The translations under genes and the position numbers were made by a program. This document shows, in pieces, positions 11,701-21,136 of a DNA stretch of 64,000 nucleotides. The first letter of the stretch is position 1; each line of letters starts with the position of its first letter. Source of the stretch: Candidatus Poribacteria bacterium (GTDB lineage Bacteria > Poribacteria > WGA-4E > PCPOR2b); the NCBI GenBank assembly GCA_003635265.1, contig PYIZ01000042.1, forward strand, positions 1 through 64,000, given 5' to 3'. The notes below the pieces were generated by a model. That model ran no database searches and was not told the DNA's origin. It was given only the letters and a program-made list of their open reading frames with translations.

Positions 11701-14700
11701 CTACCCAATACCCGCCGATTCAATTTGGTGAGAGATCTTGTCCAGCAAATTCAACGACCATATTGGGGATCGACTGGCGCGCGGTGGCTACCGACCAGTT
11801 TTGAGGAAGCCCAAGCCGGTGCGTTGACCCAACTTGGACTCATCGCCCAGCGCGAGCAACGGCTTGATGATTTCATTGCAGGTTTTGAAGCGAAGGCAGA
11901 GGCACACCCTCAAGATCTCCAGATCCTCGAAACCTTGGCTAAGGTCAACATTCTGATGGAGAACCGTGATAAAACGCTGCAAACCGTCGATCGCCTGATC
12001 ACGCTGTCCCCAAACGATCTGTCCTATAAAGCCCTCCAACTGAATCACGCGCTGCAGCGCGACTTGGATTATGACACGGCAAAAAGCTATCTCGATGGAC
12101 TCAGCCAACTCTCTGTTGAGGCGCGGTTGTGGTACACTAGCCAGTTGGCAAACACGCTTTATCAGGGTGGCAGGCAGGCTGATGCGAAAAAGTTGGTGCA
12201 TGAAATCGAAGATACAAGTGTAACGGATGTGCAGGTTCTGTCAGAAGTTGTCAGGATACTGACACAGATTGGAGAGACAAGCACGGCAGAGCAAATCTTA
12301 GCGCAGCTCCCTACCACTTCAAACACCACCCGAATGGCAAACATGACGCGTCAGGGATCGCGGTTTCACCGGACCATGTATGCAAACCTTTCCTACGCCT
12401 ATGTGCGCGATGGACAGATTGATAAAGCAATTACCATCTTCTGGAAATTTTTTGAGGACACCAAGCCTGCCGTTGCCAATGCCCGTGCTATCTCAATTGC
12501 ATACAGTTCGCACAGTTACAGTGGGTATAACCCACTACAAACCAATTTCCCAACGTCCAGCATCTACTATAATCAAGATCGGCTGCAGTTCCTACAAGAA
12601 TTTTTTCATTATCTCTGGACGTGGAATCAACTGGAACCGTTATATGCAGAGTTTCAGACGGAATTTGAGGGGGCTGAAGGTGAAGATAAGATCTATCCCG
12701 GTTTAGCGTTGAGCTATTTTTACTGGTGGGAAGGAAAACGCAATAATGCAGAAGAGATTCTAGCAGAATTGCAAACGGAGTTTCCTGACAACCTGACACT
12801 GACGCTCCAGACTGCTTTTGTCTCCCTCCATACTGGAAAACATCAGGAAGCGGTGGAGGCTTTCACCAAGCTTGCTGATAAGGATCGGCGGAATCGCCAA
12901 CAATATAACGACCTTATTCTGCAAGTTGCTATCTACACGGGGGATACGGTCACGGTGCGTGAATTGCTGTCAAAGATCCTCAGTTCACCGGTTAGTGCGA
13001 GAGCGCTAAAAGAATTTGCTGAAAAACTGCAGCAGAGTGGGTTGACACAGTATGCGATTGTGGCATCGAAGGGCGCGATGAAACTCGCCATGGGGCAACG
13101 CGATCCAAACTTTTTGATTCAACTCAGTCAACAGTTAGAGGAGCTCGGCAGGGGGCAGGATGCAGCAATCGTTGCGGAAAGAGCCTTACGGTTTGCCAAT
13201 AGGAGAGATCAATACGGACAGACGATGCACAACTGGTACTTCCAACGGGCATCAAATATGGCGCGCCGTCGGGCGACCAAGGAACGCGAGGACCGACTCA
13301 TTCTATCTGCCGAGAAAAACCCGAACTCTTTTCGCGCGCAGATCAATCTCGCCACCTACTACGAAGCGATTAATCAAACGGATAAAGCTGCAAAAGCGTT
13401 TGACGCTGCGCTAGCCCTACGCCCAAAGGACGGTCTGACTCGCCAGCGATACGCCCAGATGCTAATGCGAGGTGGACGCACTGATGCAGCAACCACGCAA
13501 TATACGATCCTGCTCAGAGATGATCCCAATGCACTTGGCTACAATTTCTGGGACATGATGCGCACCTTTTTCGATGCAGGAAAAGCGAAGGAAATCGCTG
13601 CTCTAGCGAAGGGGACGATCCGCCCTTTGATCGGACGTGGCTTCGGTTCCAATTTTGCCGAAACCGTAGCACAGGAATGTATTAGATCCAATCATCCCGA
13701 AGGTGCGGTGGAGATTTATGAAAAGCTGCTGGAGGTCAATCCCAATAATACTCGTACCTACGATCGGCTTGCCTCTGCGTACACTGCAGCCGGCAATCGG
13801 GACAAAGCGATCCAGTTCCTACGTACTCAGTTGAAGACTAATGAGTCGGCAATCGTGAAAAATAGAGGAACGCAGATTAAGATAGTTCAGAAATTGATTG
13901 AATTATACAAGGTATCAGGGGAGCTAGATGCGCTGCGTGAAGAATATGAGGGACGACTGGTAGAGAATCCCGATGACACACTGCCGATTTACTTGGTTGC
14001 GTTAATGCGGGTTGAAAGCGGGGACATTGAAGGAGCTGAACCGCTTGTCAATCAACTACTGGATGATCCATCAGTAATAAATCAGGAATGGTACAACAAA
14101 CTCGCGGAAGCCTATCGCACCGCGGGCGACCAAGAACGCGAGGTGCGCCTGCTTGAGCGGGCAGTTCAAAAACTCAGTCCGTGGAATACGTATCAGAAGT
14201 CCGAGATGTATGGAAAACTTGGCGCAGCGCAGGCACAACAAGGGGATAAGGAGAAGGCAGCGGACAGTTTCAGGAAAATGGGAAGTCTACGTCTGATGGC
14301 GTTCGGTGGTAGTAGCTTTTGGGAAAAACAGGAAATCGCTAGTCGGTTTATGCAGCACGAAATGTGGGATGATGCTGAGGCGATGTACACGGAAGTCCTC
14401 AATGATCTCTCGGTGGATCGATACCATCGTGAGCAGGCGCAGGAACGGTTGACGGAGATTAAGCGACGAAAGAGCGGGGTTAGAACAACGACCCGCCTGA
14501 CCGAAAAGGCGCAAGAGATGAATATTGTCATGCAGCGGGCGCTGGCAGAGCAGTACATGCATCGTGAGCAATTCAGCAAAGCAGTGGAACTCTACAAGCA
14601 GATTGTTTCAGCGATGCCCGAAGACCTTGAATCTCGCGCTGCACTTGCCGGCATCTATTCGCGTCAGGGTAAACATGAAGCGGCAATCACCGAGTGGAAG

Positions 14701-17589
14701 ACGTTACGAGAGATTGATCCAGAAAACACGAAATATCAGGACGGTCTTGTAGATGCGTATCAATCCGCCGGCAAAACTGATGAGGCTATTGAACTCGCAC
14801 AAAAGTTCATTGAAGCGGAGGAGAGCGGTGTCCACTACGCTCGTCTCGCCAAGGTTTATACCTCGATCGATCGGGTTGATGAAGCGATTGCCATCTATCA
14901 AAAGGCAATCGAGATCAATCCGGGCGATAGAAACGTGTATCAGGAGTTGGCACAGCTCTACATACGGAAAGAGGATTTTGGGGCGGCAGAGAAGATGTAT
15001 CAGTACGCGATCCAGTACACCGGGGAGGAGTGGGAGCGACGAAACCTTGAGCGGGAACTGATGGAACTCTACCGTCGTCAAGGCAAACTGGAAGAGATGC
15101 TTGAACAGGCAGAATCTGAAGGGATGCTTACATTCGGGATGCAGCAGGAAAGGGCGCAGGGTTACGCCAGTCAAGGTGAGTGGGAACAAGCTGCGGCAGC
15201 CTACAAGAAGGCAATGGACATGACCACGCAAAGCTGGGAGAGGAATCAGGTTGCTACCGAGTTGGTAAAAGCCTATGCGCAACTTGGGCAGACCGATATG
15301 GCTATTGACGTCTATAAAACCCTATCCCGGTCCGGTTTGGGTCACGTATCTATGATGTCGTCATCAAGTACGGGAAGCCTCCAAATCTACTTCGGTGGCG
15401 ATCAGGCGCGCGAATCCCTCATTAATGGCTATCGGAGCAAGGGTAAGTTAGATGACCTTCTCTCCTACTTTGGGGCGCAAGGCGAGGAAACAGCTGAAAA
15501 TCCAGCAAGACTCGAAATAACCGCCGAAATCCACCGGACTCGCGGCGATTATGCAAAAGCTGCGAAAGGTTATCAGACACTTGCCAAAGTCCACCCCGGG
15601 AACATTCGGAGTTATTACTACGCCGCTGCGGCTTTTAATAAGAATGGTGAACCGGAAATGGCGCAAACGCTGTTAAATGAAGGAGAAACTGCCCGATCTA
15701 ACGATATGCAGTGGAGGCAGGACATGTGGCATTTAGCAGCGCTTGGAGGTATCTGTCTTGAGGGAGAGTTGTACGATCCGGCGATTAAGCTGATTGACGA
15801 AGCCATCATGATGACTGGACGTTACGGCGGTTACCAACGCCAGTCGCTATATAATATGCTCGCTCAGAGCTATCTCGGTGCCGAACGCTACGAAGAGGCG
15901 ATAAACGCCTATCAGCAGTTGGAAAATATCGCTGAAGATGAGGGAATGCGACAGACAGCGCGCGCTGGGATGCGTAGAGCATATAAAGCGGGAAATCTGC
16001 ATGAGAAGCTAGCTACCGAGAAGGCTCAAGCGGTAGAGGATACACCCGACGATCCGGATGCCCACTTCGCCCTAGCGCAAAGTTACGAATGGAGCGATAT
16101 GCGTGACAAGGCAATTGCCGTCTACGAACGTGCCAACGAATTGAATCCTGATAGCCCCGTTATCTTGGCACCGTTGGCAAAACTGTATGCCGAGACCGCC
16201 CCGGACAAGGCGAAGGTTCTCTACAAACGCCTCATTGAACTGATAGACGACCCCAACGACCGTATCCGGAAACGGCGACTGTTAATTGAGATATACAAGA
16301 AGTTAGGGGAACTCGACGCTGCTATCGCAGAGCTGCGTGACCTTGCCGAGACAGCTACGGAAAAGGTTGAACGTAATGCGGCACTTCACCTGCTCTGGGG
16401 ACTCTTTGAGGATGAAGAACGGAAAAACGAGAGGGTCACTCTCTTTGAAGAACTTGCCTCGCAAATTGAAGAGGATGCAACCGTATATCAACTGCTTGGC
16501 GATGCCTACAAGGCGGTTGAGAATGAAGAAAAAGCTAGTACTGCTTACACTCAATGGATTGAATTCCGTCAAAAAGAGATAGATCGAAGTGGGGAAAATT
16601 GGAACTACTACCAACTTGCAAGCGAACTGCTCCAAAAGGGGATCATGCCCGAAAAGGCACTTGAATTCATTGACCGCGTTACACAGGTACACCTCGGCTC
16701 CTACCATGCCGCGATGTTGGGAGAGGCGTACCTTCTCAACGGGGAGTATGAAAAATCCGCAGAGAATTTCAAACGGGCACTTTCGGGAGAAGACTCGCCT
16801 TTTGAAGCGTCAATGGTATGGTCGAGTCTGGAACGGGCGAGTAAAACTGTGAAGGATGGGAAACGTTTTATAGAGTTGATGGGGGTCCTAACAGAAACAA
16901 TCCCCCTTGATGCAAACGAACGGATGCACGCAAATTTGGTGTTTTCTACCTTCTACCACGAACGCAATCAGCCTGAAGAAGCGGAACGGTACATACAGGA
17001 ATCGGGTGTTGTGCCTGAAAGGGCGTGGTGGGTTCTTGGTCCGTTTGACAATACAGGTGGCATTGGCTATAATAAAACTTACATATCAGAAGATGTCATG
17101 GAAATCGATAAAACCGTGACATACGCAGGCAAAGATGGACAAATCGGTTGGAAGCAGGGAGCAGATGAAACCTTTGACGGCTACGTTGATTTCGCTCCGC
17201 TCTTCGGTTTCGAGGAGTTAAATCTGTTGCTAATGGCGACCCGGCAGCCGGATCCTGAGCTTGATACTGTCCTTGCCTACGCTTGGACAACGGTCAACTC
17301 TCCCGACGAACGGCAGGCGCGGATATGGATTTCTACCCTCAACAATGCAAAAGTTTGGTTCAACGGGAAAGAGGTTGTCACAATGGATCGAGAGCTGCGA
17401 TTCACGTCTGACGATCACCAGACGGTTCCCGCGACGCTCCACGCTGGTAAAAATAGCATCCTTGTTAAACTCGCTGGACAGCAGTGGGGATGGGGATTCC
17501 ATTTATGGCTGACAGATGCGGATGGCTTCCCGCTTGAAGATTTAGAATATATGAATTCACCGACGACTCACGAATCAGTAGAGGAGTAA
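8749..17589 (+). CDS. Giant secreted TPR-repeat protein, copy 2
   Basis: A 2946-residue protein starting with ATG behind a clear GAGGAGG site. The N-terminus (MFEHQKQLIVF, then a hydrophobic stretch ending IAHAQDE) is a Sec signal peptide with probable cleavage after AHA, so the protein is exported. Residues ~30-2750 are tandem TPR units of about 34 residues. The last ~192 residues begin WWVLGPFDN and contain KVWFNGKEV and AGKNSILVKLAG, typical of galactose-binding-like beta-sandwich modules found next to glycoside hydrolases in secreted proteins. It is a tandem duplicate of the gene to its left. Over the first ~320 aligned bases I count about 11 mismatches, while the C-terminal halves are much more diverged. 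Function is not assigned; a large extracytoplasmic scaffold is the best guess. Confidence 0.92.
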   Translation: MFEHQKQLIVFVLFLCCLVPVLLLIAHAQDEAVDEKIVERYKQMLEQKPKEGSTFDRLYQLYLEGSGLDQMVVDYQTEARANPDNPNLQLILGHIYKRLGKNTEAILAYRRAVDLSLDDYYPHFALGQMYATLRQHEQAIAALTKAGDLAIASQSATPDELTATYKALGRAYFRRDKIDEAITAWGKIAELDPENIFSRIELADLFREQELYAQAIEQHEAIVRLKRDDPYRVCLSLREIGKIQEEMREYDAAVQSYDKALALTGQGNWLRKDLHQRIIGIYAHNGDWPGLITYYEGKLAQTPNDVELIGLLANAYVENEQVDESIAKYRQGLELAPTDTGLRLNLIAVFRNTERFAEAAAEYEILSEAQPDDFGIYRELGELYLQLEDENRAKTTYQRMVNRDPDSAGTHLTLAEIYTGHEWMDDAIATYEKTISLAPDNLDYIEYFGDFYFRQGNRERAVETWSRMVAGNHGIAENYDRLAQLLDTKYFREEAVVASRKAVELAPNEYRYREALARRLMESKDYERALAEYTEAAKLAPNPFFVERMTDQQIEIYRRQGVLMEKIVELEASPESFEQQKQLAKMFLKLGNVTNALEILIKAKELKSRSEDADESTPDDVQVNRWLVELYTKSGRRDEAVAIYNHLIEIDAGNAREYYSEVARLHLRAMDFDVATAAAKQAIAHSPRNPEGYQLLAGIDKQRGHYEGAVDSLKQAVRLRPESTEIRAELADVYQQGGDYRQAIEQYWRCWDLSDELSDRLSFINRLEGAYYDFGRSDELEEKFQQMARVNPNDQGPVLGLAELYRGQGDLPAAREQLARALEQETQNPDLLTQLVKINLELGENQEALSYQQRLVKAQPNPYHQQKLGEMLFDIGREQEAVQTWSKLLHARNKDVEAEIKLAGLLSQHGLVDEALSALDRAGEKVTEAKKLYHIGALLAEMNELERATSHFERILAMPEPAAEAKKNVGQTRRPAFGASQKSFLPNTRRFNLVRDLVQQIQRPYWGSTGARWLPTSFEEAQAGALTQLGLIAQREQRLDDFIAGFEAKAEAHPQDLQILETLAKVNILMENRDKTLQTVDRLITLSPNDLSYKALQLNHALQRDLDYDTAKSYLDGLSQLSVEARLWYTSQLANTLYQGGRQADAKKLVHEIEDTSVTDVQVLSEVVRILTQIGETSTAEQILAQLPTTSNTTRMANMTRQGSRFHRTMYANLSYAYVRDGQIDKAITIFWKFFEDTKPAVANARAISIAYSSHSYSGYNPLQTNFPTSSIYYNQDRLQFLQEFFHYLWTWNQLEPLYAEFQTEFEGAEGEDKIYPGLALSYFYWWEGKRNNAEEILAELQTEFPDNLTLTLQTAFVSLHTGKHQEAVEAFTKLADKDRRNRQQYNDLILQVAIYTGDTVTVRELLSKILSSPVSARALKEFAEKLQQSGLTQYAIVASKGAMKLAMGQRDPNFLIQLSQQLEELGRGQDAAIVAERALRFANRRDQYGQTMHNWYFQRASNMARRRATKEREDRLILSAEKNPNSFRAQINLATYYEAINQTDKAAKAFDAALALRPKDGLTRQRYAQMLMRGGRTDAATTQYTILLRDDPNALGYNFWDMMRTFFDAGKAKEIAALAKGTIRPLIGRGFGSNFAETVAQECIRSNHPEGAVEIYEKLLEVNPNNTRTYDRLASAYTAAGNRDKAIQFLRTQLKTNESAIVKNRGTQIKIVQKLIELYKVSGELDALREEYEGRLVENPDDTLPIYLVALMRVESGDIEGAEPLVNQLLDDPSVINQEWYNKLAEAYRTAGDQEREVRLLERAVQKLSPWNTYQKSEMYGKLGAAQAQQGDKEKAADSFRKMGSLRLMAFGGSSFWEKQEIASRFMQHEMWDDAEAMYTEVLNDLSVDRYHREQAQERLTEIKRRKSGVRTTTRLTEKAQEMNIVMQRALAEQYMHREQFSKAVELYKQIVSAMPEDLESRAALAGIYSRQGKHEAAITEWKTLREIDPENTKYQDGLVDAYQSAGKTDEAIELAQKFIEAEESGVHYARLAKVYTSIDRVDEAIAIYQKAIEINPGDRNVYQELAQLYIRKEDFGAAEKMYQYAIQYTGEEWERRNLERELMELYRRQGKLEEMLEQAESEGMLTFGMQQERAQGYASQGEWEQAAAAYKKAMDMTTQSWERNQVATELVKAYAQLGQTDMAIDVYKTLSRSGLGHVSMMSSSSTGSLQIYFGGDQARESLINGYRSKGKLDDLLSYFGAQGEETAENPARLEITAEIHRTRGDYAKAAKGYQTLAKVHPGNIRSYYYAAAAFNKNGEPEMAQTLLNEGETARSNDMQWRQDMWHLAALGGICLEGELYDPAIKLIDEAIMMTGRYGGYQRQSLYNMLAQSYLGAERYEEAINAYQQLENIAEDEGMRQTARAGMRRAYKAGNLHEKLATEKAQAVEDTPDDPDAHFALAQSYEWSDMRDKAIAVYERANELNPDSPVILAPLAKLYAETAPDKAKVLYKRLIELIDDPNDRIRKRRLLIEIYKKLGELDAAIAELRDLAETATEKVERNAALHLLWGLFEDEERKNERVTLFEELASQIEEDATVYQLLGDAYKAVENEEKASTAYTQWIEFRQKEIDRSGENWNYYQLASELLQKGIMPEKALEFIDRVTQVHLGSYHAAMLGEAYLLNGEYEKSAENFKRALSGEDSPFEASMVWSSLERASKTVKDGKRFIELMGVLTETIPLDANERMHANLVFSTFYHERNQPEEAERYIQESGVVPERAWWVLGPFDNTGGIGYNKTYISEDVMEIDKTVTYAGKDGQIGWKQGADETFDGYVDFAPLFGFEELNLLLMATRQPDPELDTVLAYAWTTVNSPDERQARIWISTLNNAKVWFNGKEVVTMDRELRFTSDDHQTVPATLHAGKNSILVKLAGQQWGWGFHLWLTDADGFPLEDLEYMNSPTTHESVEE

Positions 17590-17719
17590 GGGTACTATGC
17601 GTGAGTCTTGAGGTGATTTGAACAAGTTTCGATTGAATTGTAAGTTGCCTAACATTCCGTTGGATTGAGTGAATGTAAAATTCCGGTTTAATCAGAACAA
17701 ACCTCCGTAAGGAGAAACT

Positions 17720-18397
17720 ATGATCTATCCAATCATTCTCACAACCGTTGGGCTATTTCTGTTAAGCCCAATCGCCTCATCGCAAGGAGAGGGCGAATCT
17801 GAGTCGGCGAAAGCACGCTGGAATGAGCGTTATGACCGCGACATGTATATCTACGGCAAAGAACCTGCTGCCTTCCTCGAGCAGAAGCTGAACGGGCTAA
17901 AGAAGGGGAAAGCACTCGTCTTGGCGATGGGCGAGGGAAGGAATGCGGTCTATCTTGCCCAAAACGGGTTTGATGTCACGGGTGTAGACATTTCCGAAGT
18001 TGCTATTGAAAAATGCAACAAGTTGGCGGAAGAGAGAAACACAACGGTAAACGCTGTTGTCGCCGATCTGACTGACTATGACCTCGGTGAGGCGCGATTT
18101 GACCTGATTACAAAATTCTATTACTACGAACCGTCAATCTTCCCACAGATTATTGAGGCGCTAAAGCCGGGTGGTATGTTTATCCTTGAGCAGTTCTCGA
18201 TAGACCATCTCAAATACAGGGAAACTAGCAGCTTTGGTCCAAGAAACCCTGACTACCTCATAAAACCCAACGAACTCTTGGCACACTTCAAGTCGTTGCG
18301 GATACTCTACTATGAAGACACCGTCGTGGAACTTGATGAGGGGATGCACAAAGGCACCGCGGCAGTCATTCGACTCATCGCACAGAAAGCGGAGTAG
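17720..18397 (+). CDS. SAM-dependent methyltransferase with N-terminal signal peptide
   Basis: A 225-residue class I methyltransferase. Glycine-rich motif I is VLAMGEGRNAVYLA (about residues 67-80), followed by VTGVDIS with the acidic residue that binds the ribose, and a post-I region VVADLTDYDL; ALKPGGMFILEQF is the usual beta5 segment. The arrangement resembles the TehB/thiopurine-methyltransferase group. Unusually, residues 1-21 form a hydrophobic segment ending IASSQG that looks like a signal peptide or anchor, although SAM is cytoplasmic. AAGGAG lies 7 bases before the ATG. It stands alone between the TPR pair and the vWA operon. Substrate unknown. If the first 21 residues are a non-cleaved anchor, the catalytic domain could still face the cytoplasm. 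Confidence 0.85.
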   Translation: MIYPIILTTVGLFLLSPIASSQGEGESESAKARWNERYDRDMYIYGKEPAAFLEQKLNGLKKGKALVLAMGEGRNAVYLAQNGFDVTGVDISEVAIEKCNKLAEERNTTVNAVVADLTDYDLGEARFDLITKFYYYEPSIFPQIIEALKPGGMFILEQFSIDHLKYRETSSFGPRNPDYLIKPNELLAHFKSLRILYYEDTVVELDEGMHKGTAAVIRLIAQKAE

Positions 18398-18521
18398 CTC
18401 CTGTTGGGGAGATCTCCGAATCCCGACTTCCTACTCAAATGGGGAGAAAACCAAAAACTAAATAACCCCAATGCAGTCTACTCTTTAATTGGGAGTCTAA
18501 AATCAGAAGGGAGCCGAACAG

Positions 18522-19988
18522 ATGCCCGAAAAGTTGATACTCGAAAAGATTCGCAGGGTGCGCCGTCGTTTGAGCGTACAAAGGACGCTCCAAACGTTAG
18601 CAAGATTTCTATGCTACGGCACCCTGGTATGTGTGATGTTATTTGTTGTCGATAGTTTCATTGCGACGTTTGATGTTTCTCCCCTCGTGCTGCTGTGGAC
18701 CGTGCTTGGTCTCTCAGCTATTGCGTTAATCGTGAGTTTGCTGCGCCCGATTAATCTCCACGAAGCCGCCCGGACAATTGATCTCAAGGCATCGTTGAAA
18801 GATCGGGCTGTGAGTGGACTAGAGTTTATTCAGCGTCAGACCGATGAGATGTTGACAGCCCTACAACTCAAAAACACGTCTGACCGGCTGCAATCGGTGA
18901 CTGCAAAGCAGGTTGTGCGCTATTCCGTTCCGCGTGAGACCAAGTTCATCGCTTTGATCATGGTGGTGGGGTTGGCGTTCTCCTACATCGAATTTTTCGA
19001 TCCGCCCGAAGCACCGGCGACAGTTGACTTCTCCCCGCAGATAGCCGCAGAAACCGATCCCCTGCTAGAACAGATCAAGAAATCCGAAAAGATCGCCGAG
19101 GAGGTTGGATTGGAAGAGACATTACGGGAGATCGAAGAGAAGGCACTTGAACTGAAACAGGCAGGAATTACGCCGAAAGAAGCCCTCGCCAAATTGACCG
19201 AGATGGCTGAGATGTTATCGGCAAAAATGGATAAAGCGGGAGTTGCGAAAATAGACGCACTCATGAAGGAGTTGGGCGAACAATTCATCCCCAACCCCAA
19301 TTTAAGTGATTTCGGCTATGCTTTGAAAGAGGGAAGATACGAAAGGGCAGCTGAACGTCTGTTTCGGTTGTCCAACAAACTCGACAGTTTTAACTCCGAG
19401 CAACGCCAAAACCTCGCTGACGCATTCCAACGTGGCGGCGCGAGCGTGCAGGGCACGGAGATAGGATCTTTCGGAAATAGATTGACCAAAGCCTCAACGG
19501 CGTTGGCACAAAATAACTTAAAAGAAGCTGGGAAATGTCTCCAAGATGGAAGCAAAGATCTATTAAATTACACACTCGCGCAGCGACGTAACGAGCTGCT
19601 AGCTGGACTACAGGCACAATGCCAAGCTTCTAAGGATGGAATCTGCAGGGCATGCAACGGCGGCGCCAGCGGTTCAGGTGACAAGCCAGGAACCGCAACG
19701 GATCCCAATCCATTCGGTGTTCTGACCAATCTTGACTCCTTCCGTCACTTAGAACAGATTACGGGTGTGCAGGGTGCCGGGGAGTCCACCGTCGAAACCA
19801 CAGTAGTGCCTATTGATGAGGATCCCGAGACCGCTACCGATGGGCAAAGTGCAGCGGATAGTTATAAGGAAATTTATACCAAATACCACAAGCTCTCTGA
19901 GGACGCGCTTTCTCAGGAACAGATTCCGTTGGGTTACAGATTCTATGTGAAGCGATATTTTGAGTCCATCAAACCGAATGAGAAGTAG
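18522..19988 (+). CDS. Membrane protein with coiled coil, first gene of MoxR/vWA operon
   Basis: A 488-residue protein of no recognised family. It has two hydrophobic helices near residues 28-49 and 55-74 and a third near 134-153, so it is an inner-membrane protein. A long charged helical region (about 185-260, rich in E, K and L, e.g. LREIEEKALELKQAG) should form a coiled coil. Near residue 367 there are four cysteines (C-x7-C-x2-C plus the preceding ones, GICRAC), which could bind a metal. Its position directly upstream of moxR, in the same direction with 65 bp between them, ties it to the MoxR/BatA-type system. Proteins with this layout in such operons are often annotated DUF4175-like; I cannot confirm that here. 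AGGGAG precedes the ATG. Confidence 0.75.
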   Translation: MPEKLILEKIRRVRRRLSVQRTLQTLARFLCYGTLVCVMLFVVDSFIATFDVSPLVLLWTVLGLSAIALIVSLLRPINLHEAARTIDLKASLKDRAVSGLEFIQRQTDEMLTALQLKNTSDRLQSVTAKQVVRYSVPRETKFIALIMVVGLAFSYIEFFDPPEAPATVDFSPQIAAETDPLLEQIKKSEKIAEEVGLEETLREIEEKALELKQAGITPKEALAKLTEMAEMLSAKMDKAGVAKIDALMKELGEQFIPNPNLSDFGYALKEGRYERAAERLFRLSNKLDSFNSEQRQNLADAFQRGGASVQGTEIGSFGNRLTKASTALAQNNLKEAGKCLQDGSKDLLNYTLAQRRNELLAGLQAQCQASKDGICRACNGGASGSGDKPGTATDPNPFGVLTNLDSFRHLEQITGVQGAGESTVETTVVPIDEDPETATDGQSAADSYKEIYTKYHKLSEDALSQEQIPLGYRFYVKRYFESIKPNEK

Positions 19989-19997
19989 GAGGCGTGA

Positions 19998-20034
19998 CGT
20001 GCAAAACGTGATGTGTGAGGTGATTTCATTACGT
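19998..20034 (+). repeat. Short dispersed repeat upstream of moxR
   Basis: The segment CGTGCAAAACGTGATG then TGTGAG...TTCATTA is matched, with small indels, by 58795-58830 (CGTGAAACGTGATG then CGTGAG...TTCATTA). At both sites a perfect palindrome of the GGGAAC...GTTCCC family follows within about 60 bp, which suggests one composite repeat. Confidence 0.5.
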
Positions 20035-20053
20035 CTTGTGCTTTACGAATCAA

Positions 20054-21088
20054 ATGTCATCAGATCAAACCCAATTACAGCCGGATTCCGTAGGGAACGC
20101 AGATCTGCGTTCCCTACTTGAGGGTCAATACGAGGAATTTCGTGACACTTTCAACCGTATCCAGCGCGAGGTCTCAAAGCAGATTGTCGGGCAGCAGGAG
20201 ATTATTGAAGGTGCCCTAATCTGCTTGATGACAGGGGGACATGCGCTCTTAGAGGGTGTTCCCGGTCTAGGGAAAACACTGCTGATTCGGACGCTCCACG
20301 AGGTGCTCGATCTGGGGTTCTCCCGAATACAGTTTACGCCAGATCTAATGCCCGCCGACATCATCGGCACCAACGTCGTCGCCGAAGACGAAGGCGGTCG
20401 TAAGTTCTTTGAATTCCAGCAGGGTCCTGTGTTTGCGAATCTGATTCTTGCCGACGAAATTAATCGTGCAACGCCCAAAACACAGTCGGCGCTGCTCGAA
20501 GCCATGCAGGAAAAATCTGTGACGGTTGCGGGTGCACACCACGGATTAAAGCTACCATTCTTCGTCATGGCGACACAAAATCCGCTGGAGATGGAGGGCA
20601 CCTATCCGCTCCCCGAAGCTCAACTGGACAGGTTCTTCTTCAAGCTCAAGGTCGAGTATCCGAGCCTTGACGAACTCGATCTCGTTATGGAGCGCACGAC
20701 GAAGCGGGAGATGCCCCTCGTCGAAAAGGTGTGTGATGGTGAACAGATCAACGGATTAGAGCAAATTGCGCGTGATATTCTCATTGCAGAAGATGTGCGT
20801 AGATATGCCCTCCGCATCGTGTTAGGCACACATCCGGAATCGGAGGACGCACCGGAATTGACGAAAAAGTATGTCCGCTACGGATCAAGCCCCCGTGGCG
20901 CCCAAGCGTTGATCCTCGCAGGCAAGGTCAAAGCCATTTTGGATGGTCGTTACAACGTCGCACGGGCAGATATTCAAGCGGTCGCGCTACCGAGCCTACG
21001 CCATCGGCTTATCCTCAGCTTTGAGGGCGAGGCGGAGGGGGTTGACCCTGATCAGATTATTGAACATCTGCTGGAGGTTGTTGAGTAG
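20054..21088 (+). CDS. moxR: MoxR-family AAA+ ATPase
   Basis: A 344-residue AAA+ ATPase. Walker A is GVPGLGKT (residues 68-75), Walker B is LILADEIN (129-136), then the sensor/arginine region RATPKTQSALLEAMQE, and the MoxR signature MATQNPLEMEGTYPLPEAQ. MoxR proteins are chaperone-like ATPases that act on vWA-domain partners; here the partners are the DUF58 and vWA genes downstream. I start at ATG 20054; an in-frame TTG at 20036 would add six residues but has no better ribosome site. A perfect 28-bp palindrome (20090-20117) lies in the coding region and is translated in frame as VGNADLRSL, within a non-conserved N-terminal extension. No later start would preserve the conserved N-terminal helix. 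Confidence 0.95.
   Translation: MSSDQTQLQPDSVGNADLRSLLEGQYEEFRDTFNRIQREVSKQIVGQQEIIEGALICLMTGGHALLEGVPGLGKTLLIRTLHEVLDLGFSRIQFTPDLMPADIIGTNVVAEDEGGRKFFEFQQGPVFANLILADEINRATPKTQSALLEAMQEKSVTVAGAHHGLKLPFFVMATQNPLEMEGTYPLPEAQLDRFFFKLKVEYPSLDELDLVMERTTKREMPLVEKVCDGEQINGLEQIARDILIAEDVRRYALRIVLGTHPESEDAPELTKKYVRYGSSPRGAQALILAGKVKAILDGRYNVARADIQAVALPSLRHRLILSFEGEAEGVDPDQIIEHLLEVVE
20090..20117. repeat. Perfect 28-bp palindrome inside moxR
   Basis: The left half GTAGGGAACGCAGA is exactly the reverse complement of the right half. Related perfect palindromes with the same GGGAAC...GTTCCC arms and a central GATC are at 58836-58861 (26 bp) and 60763-60786 (24 bp), both intergenic. This copy is within the moxR coding sequence and keeps the frame. 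Confidence 0.9.
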
Positions 21089-21136
21089 AAAACAGGCAAT
21101 CACATTACAAGCGCAAACCCGAAGGAGGGAAAGCAG

